The notes: a model not told the origin generated them from the sequence alone. A DNA stretch of 64,000 bases from Caenorhabditis elegans (GCF_000002985.6 NC_003282.8:15376001-15440000), one strand, 5' to 3'. Numbered from the stretch's first letter, positions 35,984 through 49,345 are shown. Numbers and translations are program-made.

Positions 35984-36004
35984 TGTTCACAATTTACCAT
36001 ATCA
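35984..36004 (-). ncRNA. Predicted 21U-RNA
   Basis: Core 36050-36043; U in TAGT at +46. Confidence 0.55.
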
Positions 36005-36433
36005 ACTATAAATTCTGACGATATATATGCTTTCAAAAGTTTTTGAAACAGTGAAAAAAAGTTAAAATTTTGCCATAATGTTATGAGTTCTATGCAAATT
36101 TTTTTAGAAGTCATGTTTCAAGTTGTTTTAATATTTCTTGAATATTTGATCAAAATTCAATGTTCTCGGTTTTTGGTAGTGAATAAAATTTTAGTTTTTC
36201 GCTATTTATGCTTTGGCTAATGGGTTTTTCCTTAAAATACAGTTTTTTTTTAATAACTTTAGAACATACTTTCAAATTTTTTTATTTACAAGGAAAGTGT
36301 TTATTCTTGAACTTTGGAACAAAACCTATTTTTTTTACAAAAATCAATGCTCATTAAACTTTTTACCGAAAAGTTTTAAAAAAAAACACTGTTTCAATAG
36401 CAACATATTTAGACATACTGTTGTTCCAACTGT

Positions 36434-36454
36434 TTTCATTATTATCTAATCCTT
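36434..36454 (+). ncRNA. Predicted 21U-RNA
   Basis: Core at 36389; U in TGTT at +45. Confidence 0.5.
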
Positions 36455-36889
36455 TTTTTTATTGCGAAAAAGTAATTGTTCAGAGATCTTTTTATAGCAA
36501 ATTGATTTTACAAGCATTTGTTTAGAAATGAATTTTTGATGGAAACTTGCTCGTAATGTAATCTGATGTCCATAATGCACAATTTTAGTATTGTTGTATT
36601 ATCGTTGAGAGGCAAAATATTTTCATGATGAAAGAAAACCTGCTTCATATTGTTATGTTAAGAATAGTTATCGATATAGTTTTTGTTTGTACATCTCTAT
36701 GAAGGGTAAAATGGTTTTTTATTTAGTGTCAAGTTGTTTTTATAATTGGACTCAAAATGTTTTTGTTTTGAATGTAGTGTAAATGTCGACTTCTACTTAT
36801 TTTTTTTGAATCGAAAAATTATGATGAAGTTTAAAATAAAAATGCTGTTTCAAGAGTTTGACTAGAAAAACTATGAATTTGTTTTATAA

Positions 36890-36910
36890 TTCTTCTTGCG
36901 TGTCATGTAA
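36890..36910 (+). ncRNA. Predicted 21U-RNA
   Basis: Core at 36845; U in TAAT at +45. Confidence 0.5.
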
Positions 36911-37544
36911 AATTTTAAACAATAACACGTGAAATCACATAATGTGGAAACTTCATTCTTGCAAATGCATACAGGAAACATTTCAAAAGTTATTGAAAAA
37001 TATCAATTTAAAATAAATTTCTTTCTAATTCATTGAAAATTAAAATCTATTTCTAAGCAAGTATTTGTGAAATGTTTGTAACAGTAAATGTTTTTCATTT
37101 AAGTATCTCGGGATATTCGACAAAAAAATAAATTTTTAAATATAAAATTTTTCAATTCAGTTCGGATTTGTTATTATTTCTTTTAAAGATGTCCTAACTC
37201 TTGCAAAAACCGAAGCCTGAAAATTCTTTACATTAGATATCAAAATTTTTAATTATCAGAAGTAACAATAAAACAATGATGAAATTGTTTTTTAAATAGT
37301 TAACTTCATGAATGACTTGAAAAAATGACCAACTTTGTGTCGAATATGTTACTTGATACTAATTAGATTAAATAATGAAAATACAGAATTTTCCAACATT
37401 TAATCAATTATTTAAACGATTTTGAGAATTTTCAGTTGAGAACGTTTATCCAGACTACCTGAAACATTCTGCGACAATTTCAAAAAATTAAAAAATTGCT
37501 GTTTCAACAACTTCAGATTTAGAATGTATCCAAAGTAATCGTGA

Positions 37545-37565
37545 TTGAAAATGAACTTCTTTTCT
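37545..37565 (+). ncRNA. Predicted 21U-RNA
   Basis: Core at 37499; U in TGAT at +46. Confidence 0.55.
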
Positions 37566-37724
37566 TCAAACTAGCAATACTTTGATTTCATCAATAGGTT
37601 GAAACATTGTGGTTATTTTTTAAAAGTATAGTGAAACGGAAAATAATTTATAGATGAAAATGGTAGATATCAAAAATTAAGAATTTAAGTTCAAAGTTCG
37701 GTTAATTTTTCCTGTCTAGTTTAT

Positions 37725-37745
37725 GAAAATCAAACAATTTGAAGA
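37725..37745 (-). ncRNA. Predicted 21U-RNA
   Basis: Core 37792-37785; U in TAGT at +47. Confidence 0.5.
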
Positions 37746-38497
37746 CTAGTGAAATGTTTAAAAACTTGATAATTGTCTTTCACCTGAAACAGTAAATTTC
37801 TTTCAGAAACTATTTGAATAAAACCTGAAAATTTAAGATTTTTCAATAGGAACTTCACGACCTCACGAGTGTCACAACATTTTGCTCTGCTCTGATAATG
37901 ATTTTTTTCAAATCAACAGTTATTTTAATATGAACATGAAGGAGTCACAAATGTACGGTCCAGGAAATGAAAGCAAACTTCCGATGAGGATGAACTAAAT
38001 TCTCTTATTTCAGGAAAATATTAAATGAATTTGTAGAAAATATTTGTTCAATAATGAAAAGGATTCTTTATTTTTTTTTACAATCAGGAATGAAAGACAA
38101 CAGTTTTAAACTGGTTGCGATGTACATAAACTGCCAAAATATATTTGTGTATGCACTTTTTCGGCTTAACTAACATTGACAAAGGTTCTCACTAGAAACG
38201 GTCTGGAAACTTTAACGAATAAAACATGTATAAAATGTAGATTATTATTTAAAGGTAGAGAATCAGAAATATAACTGTTGAAAAATTTTCTAATTTTCTA
38301 ATTTTTTAGTGATTTTTTTTATTATTTTTACAAGAAAAAATAAAATTCCCGAAGTATTTTCGAATTCCCGCACGTGAATCAGTGACGTCATTTTTGGCAT
38401 TCTTGCATTTTTACAAATTTATTGATTGGCTTATCTTAATTGTTCATTTGATTCATCATTTGAAATCTTATTTTTTCACATTATTAGGATTTTTTCG

Positions 38498-38518
38498 TAA
38501 TGGGAGTATTCTGAGTGA
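38498..38518 (-). ncRNA. Predicted 21U-RNA
   Basis: Core 38564-38557; U in TACT at +46. Confidence 0.55.
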
Positions 38519-38886
38519 GTATTCTTATTATAATTGAAAAACGTTTAAGTTCATTATGAAACAGTAAACAATTTTCCAACATGAAAAATCAAAGCATTTT
38601 TACAAATTTTTTTCTACAGGCTCAACAAATAAGTTCCTTCTTTCACAAAATTATTCCAAATTAGTCTACATTTTTGAACGAACCGTGCAAATTTTTGATT
38701 TTATTGTTTTTCTTAGAGTTTTCAGTTTTTCCGCCAATTTCTCTGAAATCTTAAGTCTCTATTTACGAAAAGAAAATTAGGCAACGGCAATTGATTATTC
38801 ATCCTTACTTTAATGTCGGTTCGTTGAAATTTAAAAAATGGGACTAGAACTAACATAATACTTTTCTAGCACACTACTAGTCACTT

Positions 38887-38907
38887 TTCTAAATATACTA
38901 TGTGGAA
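38887..38907 (-). ncRNA. Predicted 21U-RNA
   Basis: Core 38953-38946; U in TGGT at +46. Confidence 0.55.
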
Positions 38908-39448
38908 CCAATTTGTTTAGAAAATAATTTTAGTTCACATTTTGCTGAAACAGATTGGTTGGGCAATTGTTTGGTGTTAAGTCAGTAGAGATAGCAAAAC
39001 TGAAAACTTTTAGAGTTTATGACTTCTGAAATTATAGTTTGCCTATAAACAATGTAATGAAAACGTAGACATTTTTCGTTTTTCAGCTTCAATGGGAAAC
39101 ATGATTAATTTTTTTTTTAATTTGAAAATTTGGAGAAATTTTAACCATTTAGAGGAGCTCACAATTGAAAACCGTTTTTTTTTTACTTTAAATTAAAGTT
39201 TACAGTTTCTCCAACTTGCTAAACTCTAAACAAATTGTTTGATATAAAGAATGTGGAAATGAGATTCTTATTGTCAGTTATAAAAACTTTATTGGGTGAA
39301 TATTTGAAAAATCATAATCAAGAAAAAAAGTTTGTTTCAGTGTTAAGCAGTTGTTCAACGCACTAAATTGAGTTTTTTCGCTGCCGTCAACATCAAACTT
39401 GCCTGTTTCAACAAATTGTGAAATAGTGAGCCATTTATTCAAGTTTAT

Positions 39449-39469
39449 TATCCATATAATGTTAAAAGG
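39449..39469 (+). ncRNA. Predicted 21U-RNA, palindrome outer edge, left
   Basis: Core at 39403; U in TATT at +46. Paralogue of 49346-49366, differing by one base within the 21 nt. Confidence 0.6.
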
Positions 39470-40326
39470 TTTTTCTACGTTTTTCTACCAATTTTTACAT
39501 CAAAATAATGAAAGTTAATAGATAATTGATCGGAGAATGAGCAACGGCCGCAAAAATAAAAAAAAAAGTAGTTTGCCACACCGTTTTGTGACTATTTTTA
39601 GTGAAATCAATATTTTGTTTCGCTGGAAATCGCATCTTTGGAAAGGGAGACAAATTGTGGCTAACTTAACAAAATCACTGAAAACTATTTTTATGAAAAA
39701 AAACTGTGTCTGAAAGTGTTTACAGAGACAATTTTCAGGAATCAAGTAGGGATATTCCCAATAACCAACGAAATGAATTGCCAAAACATTCTGAAACATT
39801 TTCAAATTTTATTGATTGACGAGTTTGTTCTTATGTAATAGTTTTTTGGTATCGAGAAATCACGTTCTGCTAAAATTTAATACAATTATAAGAGAAAGTT
39901 TAAGTGAAAAGAAAACATCTTCAAAAGAAATCTATGAGAAATTACCTAATTTCAAAAAAGAGAACACTGGACAACGTAAATTTCGATACTGTTATTTTTT
40001 ATTGAAACCATGTTATATGAAGGTGTTGAAACATTAGTTCTTCACCAAAGCTTTTACATTAAAATAATCACTTTGATTTTATCTAAAAAATTGTTTTTCT
40101 AAAAACAGTTAAAATGATAAATAAGACCTTGAGACATAAAAACATGAGTTCAACCTTTTGTAATTTTTCATACGTTGGTGAATTCAAACTCAACTGACGG
40201 TGATAGAGTACACTATATTTAAAAAATATACATGTTAGGCGTTTGATCGAATATATAATATTTCAATTGAGAAATAATAATACAAAGAACACGATTTCAA
40301 AGATTAAAATAGATTATTACACAGCC

Positions 40327-40852
40327 ATGAACTCCAATTATCTATATTCACTGACTCATTTTGTCACAAAACTCCATGCAACTACATGCTCTCTGGTTAT
40401 ATTTAGTATTTTCGATGCTTTCGAATCTAAATCAACTCTACTTAATTCTACTCTAAGAGTTTGTACACCAAAGGAGCAAGTTATATTAGAAAAAAAGTGC
40501 TCCAAATGTGTGAACGTCTTGATGTATTTAACATGGGAATATCCAAGAGTTTAAGTTACTATAGCAATTGCAAGAAATATTAGTGAAGTTTGTGAAAAAA
40601 GTGAAGGTATTATTTTGATAGTTAAAATATAGTTACAAATGATTGCAAAGTTGTTTTGGCAAAATTGAATGCGAAGAGGGTCATAAACAGAAGGAAATTT
40701 ATCAGAGAACATGCGAAGAACTAGATTTCACTAACTACGACCTGATGAGCTGTATCCCAAAATTTTTTGAAACTTATTTAAAAAATCATGGATATTTTAG
40801 AAAATTTCTCCCGTTTCAAAAAGTTAATATGATGTTTCTTTTAATTATATAA
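40327..40852 (+). pseudogene. DUF19 (T20D4.11-like) gene relic, left arm
   Basis: Two pieces look like the nematode secreted cysteine-rich DUF19 domain: the first (40327-40554) has CTPKEQVILEKKCSKC, and the second (40643-40852, other frame) has CFGKIECEEG, RTCEELDF and MSCIPKFFETY, the usual order of half-cystines. A clean exon join is not seen: the first piece meets a stop, and the tail after FFETYLK lacks the last expected Cys. Function of the family is unknown; members are secreted. Family assignment is from memory of the pattern. Confidence 0.4.
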
Positions 40853-41206
40853 TTTATTTTATTAGGAATTACTAAAGACTGTTTTTTATTATTTTACTGT
40901 TACTTTTAATTAAAATCTCGGCGGTTCAAGCACAGAAAAAGATGATCTTTTGTAATTTGCCTAACTTACCTGCGTCATTAAATTTCCAAATAATTTCAAT
41001 TGCTCAAAATATTCAGAACTTTTCAAGTTTTTATTAAGATTATTGTGATTTTACCTGAAAAAAACCAATCAAATAATGAACTAAAATCTAGGTTATAAAA
41101 TGGTAAAAGTGTTCTGAATTTTCGAAAATCCGTTTTTGACAAATTGTTTTAAAAAAACTACTGTTTCAAAGAAACTTGATTTGGACCAAATTGGTTTTTT
41201 TCCACA

Positions 41207-41227
41207 TTCGTATGAACCAGTTGAATA
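41207..41227 (+). ncRNA. Predicted 21U-RNA, left arm
   Basis: Core at 41161; U in CATT at +46. Identical twin at 47511-47531. Confidence 0.55.
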
Positions 41228-41229
41228 TA

Positions 41230-41250
41230 GAAAAATGTAAAACAATGAAA
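41230..41250 (-). ncRNA. Predicted 21U-RNA, left arm
   Basis: Core 41295-41288; U in CAGT at +45. Twin at 47488-47508. Two nt from the opposite-strand locus at 41207. Confidence 0.5.
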
Positions 41251-41784
41251 CTGGATTTTTTTTTCATAAACCGTATTAAAATTATCTTGAAACAGTATGC
41301 ACTTTTATTTGTCAAATTTAAGTTTCCGGCACTTTTTCACATTTCCAAATGAATTTTACTTTTTTTTTACAAAACTGTATCTTTTCGCGCAATCTAAGTC
41401 TAATTGAGCCAATCTAAGTGAGCATACTAAATTTTTAATAAACTATCGTAAACACCAAAACAACAATATGTACTGTTTTATAACTTTTTTAAGAACTGCC
41501 TGTTTTAGTATACTTTTAATGTATCATTATACACTAAAATTTGCGGTTTCATTGACTTTATAAACTGAAGTTCATTATTAATTCTTCATTGTGTTAATCA
41601 TAATACAATCCCCATTTAATTTTAATCACTTTCAGTGAATTCAAGTTTCTACGACTTGCACGTTCTATATTTTCTCATTTTACCTCGGTATGTATTTTAT
41701 TTTATTCATTTTTATGCAACTACATTTAGAAATTAAACTGTTTCATTTCAGTTTCACTGTTCCTTCTAACAAATTTTATATTAT

Positions 41785-41805
41785 TTTTTGTGCTTCATTT
41801 TTTGA
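41785..41805 (+). ncRNA. Predicted 21U-RNA, left arm
   Basis: Core at 41738; U in TATT at +47. Twin at 46933-46953. Confidence 0.5.
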
Positions 41806-42849
41806 GCCCGTCTCACGTTTTGTTCATACTTTGCGCTTAGATTTTGCCTAAGCTTTGAATGTTGTTCAATAATTAAAATATATGTTCTCTTGATAACTAT
41901 AGAAAACTATTGTTTCACTACATTTTTATAACACTCGTGATTTTTAATATTGGTAATATATCTGGTTTCTCGATTTTCTTGATGTCGGGGGTTAATTAGT
42001 AATATTATATGTCAGAAAATAGTCGTTGACTTTAATTTATTTGTCATGGACAGTACAAGAGTACCCAGCTAAAAACTGACGTAACTTCAGAACCTAATAA
42101 GTTACAAACGTTTACAAAATAATTTTAATTTTTTCGGTTTTTTTTTTTCAATCAAAACCGAGAAACGGAAATATAGAAAAATCGGAAAAAAAAATTTAGT
42201 GAAAACTCCAAAAAGGGCGGTTTCTCAAAAGGAATTTAATATTTATGTAACTACTTTTTCATAAACATGAAAGGCCCTGAACATTTTTTTCGATTATTTA
42301 GGTTCTTCGGTTTTGAGCAAAATCTAAAACGGAAAACCTAAGGTAAAGTAGTTAACAATGATACGTTCAATTCAAGCACATAATATATAAAGTTGATGAA
42401 ACTGTAAAAATTTAGACAATGCTGCATTATGCAGCTGTGCGTTTCATTCGAGAACAGAATGATTTATAACCATTTAATTCGGATGAAAACAAAGTTGTGC
42501 TTCATTGAGAACGTTTTTACTAAAAACTGAGAAAACTTGACAACTGTTTGAAACGGCAAATATTAAAAGTGAAATTCGTCAATTTAATTTTTTAATTTTT
42601 TTTTTGTTTCAAGTTGTTTTTGAATTTTAAAAAAGACTAAAACTGCATATGACATGCTATGGAGCAAAAATTGTACAGTTGCTAGGATGCTCAAGTAATG
42701 AGGCAGTTGGCCTGTTACGCCAAAGAAATATCTAACAATAATTGCGAAAAATTGTATGTAAAAACTAAGAAAAGTAAAACGTCACGAGGCTTAATTTTTT
42801 GGCTGTTTCACAATGTTCATAAAAAATTCAAACATTTTCAGTCCTTCGT

Positions 42850-42870
42850 TGCAAGCTTAATAAACAAGTA
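42850..42870 (+). ncRNA. Predicted 21U-RNA, left arm
   Basis: Core at 42803; U in CGTT at +47. Twin at 45868-45888. Confidence 0.5.
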
Positions 42871-43049
42871 ACGGAAACCATGTAAAAAGATACTGAAGCT
42901 ATTTTTCCCCGGAAAACGGCGAATAAAGTTCGAAAACAAAACCGCGAGCCATTTAGATAAATTTTTATACACCTATATACTTGATTAAAAAGATGGGAAA
43001 ATGGATGATTTCTTGAAGGTCCTAACTCCAAAAATTTTGGCCTTTATTA

Positions 43050-43070
43050 TTATGTAGAAGAACACATGTA
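43050..43070 (-). ncRNA. Predicted 21U-RNA, left arm
   Basis: Core 43116-43109; U in CGAT at +46. Twin at 45668-45688. Confidence 0.55.
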
Positions 43071-44094
43071 TCGTTATATTGTAATTTAAATTTTTTTTAA
43101 AAACTTCGTGAAACAGTTGCAAAAATTGAAAAATTTTCGTGACTCGTTATATTTTTTTAAAAAATAAAATTGTTTATTTCAGTTTTATTGATCCCTTTTT
43201 AGTGCCGCGTTTACACTGTGTTCATAAAAATGTTTTGTATATTTTAAAGATTTTACAGAAAGATACTGAAGGTGTTTTTTCCCGGAAAACGTCAAATAAA
43301 GTTCGAAAAGCATCACTATCCTGCAATATTTATTTTTAACGTATCAATTTCTATGGGTATCATTTTATGAAATTTTGATACACCTATATATGTGAGTAAA
43401 GTGAATGTTTCTCGCTAACCATCCTGAGGGTTATAACTTTAATATTTTTAGATTTAAATACATGTATTTGTTATTTTAAAACGTAAAAACTTGTTTTACT
43501 GTCGTCAAATCACTCTCCCCAATGAAATAGTTGAGACACATTGATCATAAAAATAGTGAGTTTAAAAAAATTATGACGAATGCATGCTTGAAATACTATA
43601 ATTTTAATCTACTTTGTGAAACATGATTTCTAAATTTCTAAATTTTCAAATTTTAAATGTCTGTTGAATGAACGGTAGGAAATATATTTTTATTGCCAAA
43701 AAAGGAGTTTATAATTTTGCCAGCATTTTCTATTATTCATCAACAAAAATGATTGAGTACTGATTATGAGAAATAAGTGAAATTGTAACCGTAACTTTTT
43801 AACAAATTTTGGTAGTCATTAACAGTTTCACTAGTTTGATGTATTAACATGTAGCTTTTCAGGTTATTAAACGTCACATTTGTTTCTAACAAGAAGTTAA
43901 GTCTAGTTTTACAAGTTTTTATTGATTTTTCAGCGTTTTCGAAACTCGCCCATTTCGCCTGAATAGTTTAAAAGTGGGAGGAGCAAATCGCTGATTGGTC
44001 TTGCAGTTCTCATTTTAGAGGTGATTCAAATAGGGAGATTTGAGAAAATTGATATTTTTTAAATCGATTTTTACAAAAATTTCTTTTGTGGTAT

Positions 44095-44644
44095 CCTTGA
44101 ATCAGTTTGAGGCAAAACTGGTTTTTATTCGAATTAACTGATTTTACACTATTTTGTACAGGAATTGCATTAAGTTCCCAAGTTGATTTTTGTATTTGCC
44201 CATAGTTTTTGATAATTCTTAAATGTTTGTTTTGTTTTTTAATCTGATGTGTTATCGTGAAGGGAAACTTAACAAAAAAAATTTCCTGAAATTATGCATA
44301 CATTGAAACAGTAGTTATACAATTTTTTATTCGAAACATTTCAACTTCTTTTAAATATTTTATGGGGCTATTCAAGTAGTGTCGGAAAATTAGAAAGTGT
44401 AATTAAATTCACATTTTGTCTTAGTCAACTTACCAAAAAAATGTATTGTAATACAGCTATGACGTCATAGAGTGTATTGAAATAAATTTTGCAAAATTAT
44501 TAGAATAAACCTATTAATAAGAGAGATATTGGTTTTCTGAATATTAACTATCAGTGAAACGCAGAAAATGTAATAGATTCTACAGAAATTGCACTTATTG
44601 TACAAAATTTTTAGTTTTCTCAAAAATTATAGTTTCATCAAAAA
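44095..44644. other. Palindrome spacer, 550 bp
   Basis: Unique DNA between the arms. It holds one minus-strand 21U core (44304-44311, no well-placed YRNT) and a TGACGTCA site near 44461. No gene. Confidence 0.85.
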
Positions 44645-45667
44645 ATACCACAAAAGAAATTTTTGTAAAAATCGATTAAAAAATATCAATTTTCTCAAAT
44701 CTCCCTATTTGAATCACCTCTAAAATGAGAACTGCAAGACCAATCAGCGATTTGCTCCTCCCACTTTTAAACTATTCAGGCGAAATGGGCGAGTTTCGAA
44801 AACGCTGAAAAATCAATAAAAACTTGTAAAACTAGACTTAACTTCTTGTTAGAAACAAATGTGACGTTTAATAACCTGAAAAGCTACATGTTAATACATC
44901 AAACTAGTGAAACTGTTAATGACTACCAAAATTTGTTAAAAAGTTACGGTTACAATTTCACTTATTTCTCATAATCAGTACTCAATCATTTTTGTTGATG
45001 AATAATAGAAAATGCTGGCAAAATTATAAACTCCTTTTTTGGCAATAAAAATATATTTCCTACCGTTCATTCAACAGACATTTAAAATTTGAAAATTTAG
45101 AAATTTAGAAATCATGTTTCACAAAGTAGATTAAAATTATAGTATTTCAAGCATGCATTCGTCATAATTTTTTTAAACTCACTATTTTTATGATCAATGT
45201 GTCTCAACTATTTCATTGGGGAGAGTGATTTGACGACAGTAAAACAAGTTTTTACGTTTTAAAATAACAAATACATGTATTTAAATCTAAAAATATTAAA
45301 GTTATAACCCTCAGGATGGTTAGCGAGAAACATTCACTTTACTCACATATATAGGTGTATCAAAATTTCATAAAATGATACCCATAGAAATTGATACGTT
45401 AAAAATAAATATTGCAGGATAGTGATGCTTTTCGAACTTTATTTGACGTTTTCCGGGAAAAAACACCTTCAGTATCTTTCTGTAAAATCTTTAAAATATA
45501 CAAAACATTTTTATGAACACAGTGTAAACGCGGCACTAAAAAGGGATCAATAAAACTGAAATAAACAATTTTATTTTTTAAAAAAATATAACGAGTCACG
45601 AAAATTTTTCAATTTTTGCAACTGTTTCACGAAGTTTTTAAAAAAAATTTAAATTACAATATAACGA

Positions 45668-45688
45668 TACATGTGTTCTTCTACATAA
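45668..45688 (+). ncRNA. Predicted 21U-RNA, right arm
   Basis: Core at 45622; U in CGAT at +46. Twin of 43050-43070. Confidence 0.55.
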
Positions 45689-45867
45689 TAATAAAGGCCA
45701 AAATTTTTGGAGTTAGGACCTTCAAGAAATCATCCATTTTCCCATCTTTTTAATCAAGTATATAGGTGTATAAAAATTTATCTAAATGGCTCGCGGTTTT
45801 GTTTTCGAACTTTATTCGCCGTTTTCCGGGGAAAAATAGCTTCAGTATCTTTTTACATGGTTTCCGT

Positions 45868-45888
45868 TACTTGTTTATTAAGCTTGCA
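45868..45888 (-). ncRNA. Predicted 21U-RNA, right arm
   Basis: Core 45935-45928; U in CGTT at +47. Twin of 42850-42870. Confidence 0.5.
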
Positions 45889-46932
45889 ACGAAGGACTGA
45901 AAATGTTTGAATTTTTTATGAACATTGTGAAACAGCCAAAAAATTAAGCCTCGTGACGTTTTACTTTTCTTAGTTTTTACATACAATTTTTCGCAATTAT
46001 TGTTAGATATTTCTTTGGCGTAACAGGCCAACTGCCTCATTACTTGAGCATCCTAGCAACTGTACAATTTTTGCTCCATAGCATGTCATATGCAGTTTTA
46101 GTCTTTTTTAAAATTCAAAAACAACTTGAAACAAAAAAAAAATTAAAAAATTAAATTGACGAATTTCACTTTTAATATTTGCCGTTTCAAACAGTTGTCA
46201 AGTTTTCTCAGTTTTTAGTAAAAACGTTCTCAATGAAGCACAACTTTGTTTTCATCCGAATTAAATGGTTATAAATCATTCTGTTCTCGAATGAAACGCA
46301 CAGCTGCATAATGCAGCATTGTCTAAATTTTTACAGTTTCATCAACTTTATATATTATGTGCTTGAATTGAACGTATCATTGTTAACTACTTTACCTTAG
46401 GTTTTCCGTTTTAGATTTTGCTCAAAACCGAAGAACCTAAATAATCGAAAAAAATGTTCAGGGCCTTTCATGTTTATGAAAAAGTAGTTACATAAATATT
46501 AAATTCCTTTTGAGAAACCGCCCTTTTTGGAGTTTTCACTAAATTTTTTTTTCCGATTTTTCTATATTTCCGTTTCTCGGTTTTGATTGAAAAAAAAAAA
46601 CCGAAAAAATTAAAATTATTTTGTAAACGTTTGTAACTTATTAGGTTCTGAAGTTACGTCAGTTTTTAGCTGGGTACTCTTGTACTGTCCATGACAAATA
46701 AATTAAAGTCAACGACTATTTTCTGACATATAATATTACTAATTAACCCCCGACATCAAGAAAATCGAGAAACCAGATATATTACCAATATTAAAAATCA
46801 CGAGTGTTATAAAAATGTAGTGAAACAATAGTTTTCTATAGTTATCAAGAGAACATATATTTTAATTATTGAACAACATTCAAAGCTTAGGCAAAATCTA
46901 AGCGCAAAGTATGAACAAAACGTGAGACGGGC

Positions 46933-46953
46933 TCAAAAAATGAAGCACAAAAA
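46933..46953 (-). ncRNA. Predicted 21U-RNA, right arm
   Basis: Core 47000-46993; U in TATT at +47. Twin of 41785-41805. Confidence 0.5.
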
Positions 46954-47487
46954 ATAATATAAAATTTGTTAGAAGGAACAGTGAAACTGAAATGAAACAG
47001 TTTAATTTCTAAATGTAGTTGCATAAAAATGAATAAAATAAAATACATACCGAGGTAAAATGAGAAAATATAGAACGTGCAAGTCGTAGAAACTTGAATT
47101 CACTGAAAGTGATTAAAATTAAATGGGGATTGTATTATGATTAACACAATGAAGAATTAATAATGAACTTCAGTTTATAAAGTCAATGAAACCGCAAATT
47201 TTAGTGTATAATGATACATTAAAAGTATACTAAAACAGGCAGTTCTTAAAAAAGTTATAAAACAGTACATATTGTTGTTTTGGTGTTTACGATAGTTTAT
47301 TAAAAATTTAGTATGCTCACTTAGATTGGCTCAATTAGACTTAGATTGCGCGAAAAGATACAGTTTTGTAAAAAAAAAGTAAAATTCATTTGGAAATGTG
47401 AAAAAGTGCCGGAAACTTAAATTTGACAAATAAAAGTGCATACTGTTTCAAGATAATTTTAATACGGTTTATGAAAAAAAAATCCAG

Positions 47488-47508
47488 TTTCATTGTTTTA
47501 CATTTTTC
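47488..47508 (+). ncRNA. Predicted 21U-RNA, right arm
   Basis: Core at 47443; U in CAGT at +45. Twin of 41230-41250. Confidence 0.5.
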
Positions 47509-47510
47509 TA

Positions 47511-47531
47511 TATTCAACTGGTTCATACGAA
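47511..47531 (-). ncRNA. Predicted 21U-RNA, right arm
   Basis: Core 47577-47570; U in CATT at +46. Twin of 41207-41227. Confidence 0.55.
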
Positions 47532-47885
47532 TGTGGAAAAAAACCAATTTGGTCCAAATCAAGTTTCTTTGAAACAGTAGTTTTTTTAAAACAATTTGTC
47601 AAAAACGGATTTTCGAAAATTCAGAACACTTTTACCATTTTATAACCTAGATTTTAGTTCATTATTTGATTGGTTTTTTTCAGGTAAAATCACAATAATC
47701 TTAATAAAAACTTGAAAAGTTCTGAATATTTTGAGCAATTGAAATTATTTGGAAATTTAATGACGCAGGTAAGTTAGGCAAATTACAAAAGATCATCTTT
47801 TTCTGTGCTTGAACCGCCGAGATTTTAATTAAAAGTAACAGTAAAATAATAAAAAACAGTCTTTAGTAATTCCTAATAAAATAAA

Positions 47886-48411
47886 TTATATAATTAAAAG
47901 AAACATCATATTAACTTTTTGAAACGGGAGAAATTTTCTAAAATATCCATGATTTTTTAAATAAGTTTCAAAAAATTTTGGGATACAGCTCATCAGGTCG
48001 TAGTTAGTGAAATCTAGTTCTTCGCATGTTCTCTGATAAATTTCCTTCTGTTTATGACCCTCTTCGCATTCAATTTTGCCAAAACAACTTTGCAATCATT
48101 TGTAACTATATTTTAACTATCAAAATAATACCTTCACTTTTTTCACAAACTTCACTAATATTTCTTGCAATTGCTATAGTAACTTAAACTCTTGGATATT
48201 CCCATGTTAAATACATCAAGACGTTCACACATTTGGAGCACTTTTTTTCTAATATAACTTGCTCCTTTGGTGTACAAACTCTTAGAGTAGAATTAAGTAG
48301 AGTTGATTTAGATTCGAAAGCATCGAAAATACTAAATATAACCAGAGAGCATGTAGTTGCATGGAGTTTTGTGACAAAATGAGTCAGTGAATATAGATAA
48401 TTGGAGTTCAT
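47886..48411 (-). pseudogene. DUF19 (T20D4.11-like) gene relic, right arm
   Basis: Exact mirror copy of the relic at 40327-40852, with the same peptide pieces and the same interruptions. The damage therefore predates the duplication or has been homogenised by conversion. Confidence 0.4.
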
Positions 48412-49345
48412 GGCTGTGTAATAATCTATTTTAATCTTTGAAATCGTGTTCTTTGTATTATTATTTCTCAATTGAAATATTATATATTCGATCAAACGCC
48501 TAACATGTATATTTTTTAAATATAGTGTACTCTATCACCGTCAGTTGAGTTTGAATTCACCAACGTATGAAAAATTACAAAAGGTTGAACTCATGTTTTT
48601 ATGTCTCAAGGTCTTATTTATCATTTTAACTGTTTTTAGAAAAACAATTTTTTAGATAAAATCAAAGTGATTATTTTAATGTAAAAGCTTTGGTGAAGAA
48701 CTAATGTTTCAACACCTTCATATAACATGGTTTCAATAAAAAATAACAGTATCGAAATTTACGTTGTCCAGTGTTCTCTTTTTTGAAATTAGGTAATTTC
48801 TCATAGATTTCTTTTGAAGATGTTTTCTTTTCACTTAAACTTTCTCTTATAATTGTATTAAATTTTAGCAGAACGTGATTTCTCGATACCAAAAAACTAT
48901 TACATAAGAACAAACTCGTCAATCAATAAAATTTGAAAATGTTTCAGAATGTTTTGGCAATTCATTTCGTTGGTTATTGGGAATATCCCTACTTGATTCC
49001 TGAAAGTTGTCTCTGTAAACACTTTCAGACACAGTTTTTTTCATAAAAATTTCTAATTTTATAGTGAGATCTACCCGATTTTTTTTCAACATTTTCAGAA
49101 TTTCCGACAATTTTCAGTGATATTGTTAAGTTAGTCACAATTTGTTTCCCGTTTCAAAGATGCGATTTCCAGCGAAACAAAATATTGATTTCACTAAAAA
49201 TAGTCACAAAACGGTGTGGCAAACTACTTTTTTTTTAATTTTGCGGCCGTTGCTCATTCTCCGATCAATTATCTATTACCTAACTTTCATTATTTTGATG
49301 TAAAAATTGGAAAAAAATCATCAAGTAGACTACCGAGTAGAAAAA

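Larger units (their letters stand above)
33755..39119. other. Gene-free 21U-RNA tract
   Basis: No gene is supported. It contains ten exact 21U core motifs, all ten followed by a YRNT at the right distance (listed separately), a GC-richer patch at about 34590-34690 (GATCGCGGCGTGGGAGCGACG) that I do not recognise, and a pentanucleotide repeat. Confidence 0.65.
39120..44094 (+). repeat. Left arm of a large palindrome
   Basis: Reverse complement of 44645-49695. From about 39741 inward the arms match base for base with coordinate sum 88738 (no net insertions over 4.3 kb until one A at about 44061). All peptides readable in one arm reappear unchanged in the other. The outer ~600 bp is diverged with gaps of tens of bases. 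Confidence 0.95.
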
